Below, in pieces: positions 7,424 through 7,916 of a stretch of DNA of 7,916 nt. The position numbers and the translations under genes are program-made. Positions within the stretch are counted from its first letter, which is position 1. Every line of letters starts with the position of its first letter. A model generated the notes under the pieces. That model was not told the DNA's origin. It searched no databases and saw nothing but the letters and a program-made list of their open reading frames with translations. Origin of the DNA: Victivallales bacterium (GTDB taxonomy: Bacteria > Verrucomicrobiota > Lentisphaeria > Oligosphaerales > Oligosphaeraceae); the NCBI GenBank assembly GCA_017963875.1, contig JAGCTA010000279.1:1-7916 (forward strand). The letters are read 5' to 3'.

Positions 7424-7451
7424 AAAATACTTCCCCAAAAAACAAATGCAA
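7424..7451 (-). promoter_or_regulatory. Weak promoter candidate for the secreted-protein gene
   Basis: On the - strand, TTGCAT (7451-7446) and TATTTT (7429-7424) are separated by 16 bases, and transcription would begin about 60 bases before the start codon. Both boxes match the sigma-70 consensus poorly and the region is AT-rich, so chance matches are likely. Confidence 0.2.
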
Positions 7452-7474
7452 ACGGCAAACCAAAGCAATTTCCA

Positions 7475-7518
7475 CTGGTAAAAATATTTTTCCAGCCGCT
7501 TTTCTGCCGTGGAAGCGG
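7475..7518 (-). repeat. Two adjacent inverted repeats after the carboxypeptidase gene, possible weak terminator
   Basis: The first is a near-palindrome: CTGG (7475-7478), one unpaired T, AAAAATATTTTT (7480-7491), then CCAG (7492-7495). The second abuts it: CCGCTT (7496-7501) and AAGCGG (7513-7518) around eleven bases. Read on the - strand, the GC-rich hairpin comes first, about 13 bases past the carboxypeptidase stop, and is followed by CTGG and then an A/T run. That resembles a rho-independent terminator, but the T-run starts too late to be convincing. Confidence 0.35.
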
Positions 7519-7530
7519 GAATCACCACCC

Positions 7531-7916
7531 TCACTGGACTGTATATCCCCAGTTAAGAAGAGCGATCACGAGATTGTCGCGTATCTTGGCCTTTTCCGCC
7601 CCCATCACGACACAAATCATTCGACGGCCATTTCGCTCGCACGTCACTGTGATGCAGAATCTAGACTCATCAATATAACCTGTTTTCAGGCCATTGATGC
7701 CAGGGCAGGCAGAACTGCCCAGAAGATGGTTTTTATTTGCCAAATCGAATTTACGAGTCCCCTCTCTGATTGAATCCAGTTTTGTGCTTGCCCACTTCAT
7801 GATTTCAGGGACATCCATGACATATTCGGAAAGATAGGCGATATCCATCGCGCAGCCTCTGTTGGCACGTTTATTGACTTTATCAGGCAAGCCATTGGTA
7901 TTGCAGAAATTCAAAG
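7531..7916 (-). CDS. D-alanyl-D-alanine carboxypeptidase (peptidase S11), 5' end outside window
   Basis: C-terminal part of a low-molecular-weight penicillin-binding protein, which acts outside the inner membrane and removes the terminal D-alanine from peptidoglycan stem peptides. The frame is open to the window edge; the TTG at 7914 is an internal leucine, not a start. The third active-site motif is clear in GLKTGYIDESRFC (KTG at 7686-7678), preceded by the family segment NTNGLPD. The SxxK and SxN motifs must lie upstream, outside the window. The protein stops soon after ALLNWGYTVQ, where the S11 catalytic domain normally ends. It therefore lacks the PBP5-type beta-rich C-terminal domain and amphipathic anchor of DacA/DacC enzymes and would be a short-form S11 protein. 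Assignment to a particular dac gene is not possible. It is transcribed leftward, upstream of the secreted-protein gene. Confidence 0.88.
   Translation of the reverse strand, partial: LNFCNTNGLPDKVNKRANRGCAMDIAYLSEYVMDVPEIMKWASTKLDSIREGTRKFDLANKNHLLGSSACPGINGLKTGYIDESRFCITVTCERNGRRMICVVMGAEKAKIRDNLVIALLNWGYTVQ

Overview
The window looks like bacterial chromosome, about half G+C, with tightly packed genes and mostly C-ending codons. It encodes peptidoglycan synthesis of the meso-diaminopimelate type: the MurE homologue carries the DNPR signature. Together with a secreted acidic protein and a Na+-coupled amino-acid symporter, this suggests a diderm (Gram-negative) bacterium. The style of the metallo-hydrolase and of the unknown secreted protein recalls the Lentisphaerota/Verrucomicrobiota (PVC) group. 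That placement is an impression only; no rRNA or other marker is present.

Left part (1-3500, + strand): the 3' portion of an ftsI-type penicillin-binding protein gene, whose start lies outside the window, overlaps murE by an ATGA junction. This is the usual ftsI-murE pair of the division and cell wall (dcw) cluster. The cluster does not continue as usual: murF does not follow murE. A 168-base AT-rich gap with a plausible promoter and a small dyad comes next.

Middle (3669-6047, + strand): an alanine/glycine:cation symporter (AGCS family) gene is followed 12 bases later by a metallo-beta-lactamase-fold hydrolase gene, probably one transcript. The symporter carries an unusual polar, Thr-rich insertion of about 60 residues in a loop that is normally short.

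Between the convergent transcription units (6048-6227) lie a potentially folded segment and a strong hairpin that best serves as the terminator of the leftward gene.

Right part (6228-7916, - strand): a signal-peptide-bearing protein of unknown function, and upstream of it the 3' end of a D,D-carboxypeptidase (peptidase S11) gene cut by the window edge. The gap between them (7356-7530) holds two small adjacent inverted repeats and a weak promoter candidate.

The common theme is the cell wall: FtsI cross-links septal peptidoglycan, MurE adds meso-DAP to the precursor, the S11 enzyme removes terminal D-alanine, and the symporter could take up alanine or glycine. A functional link through D-alanine recycling is inference. 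I see no mobile element, CRISPR array, tRNA or rRNA, and no clear evidence of a wholly new system. The symporter insertion, the folded intergenic segment and the unknown secreted protein are the points most worth checking.
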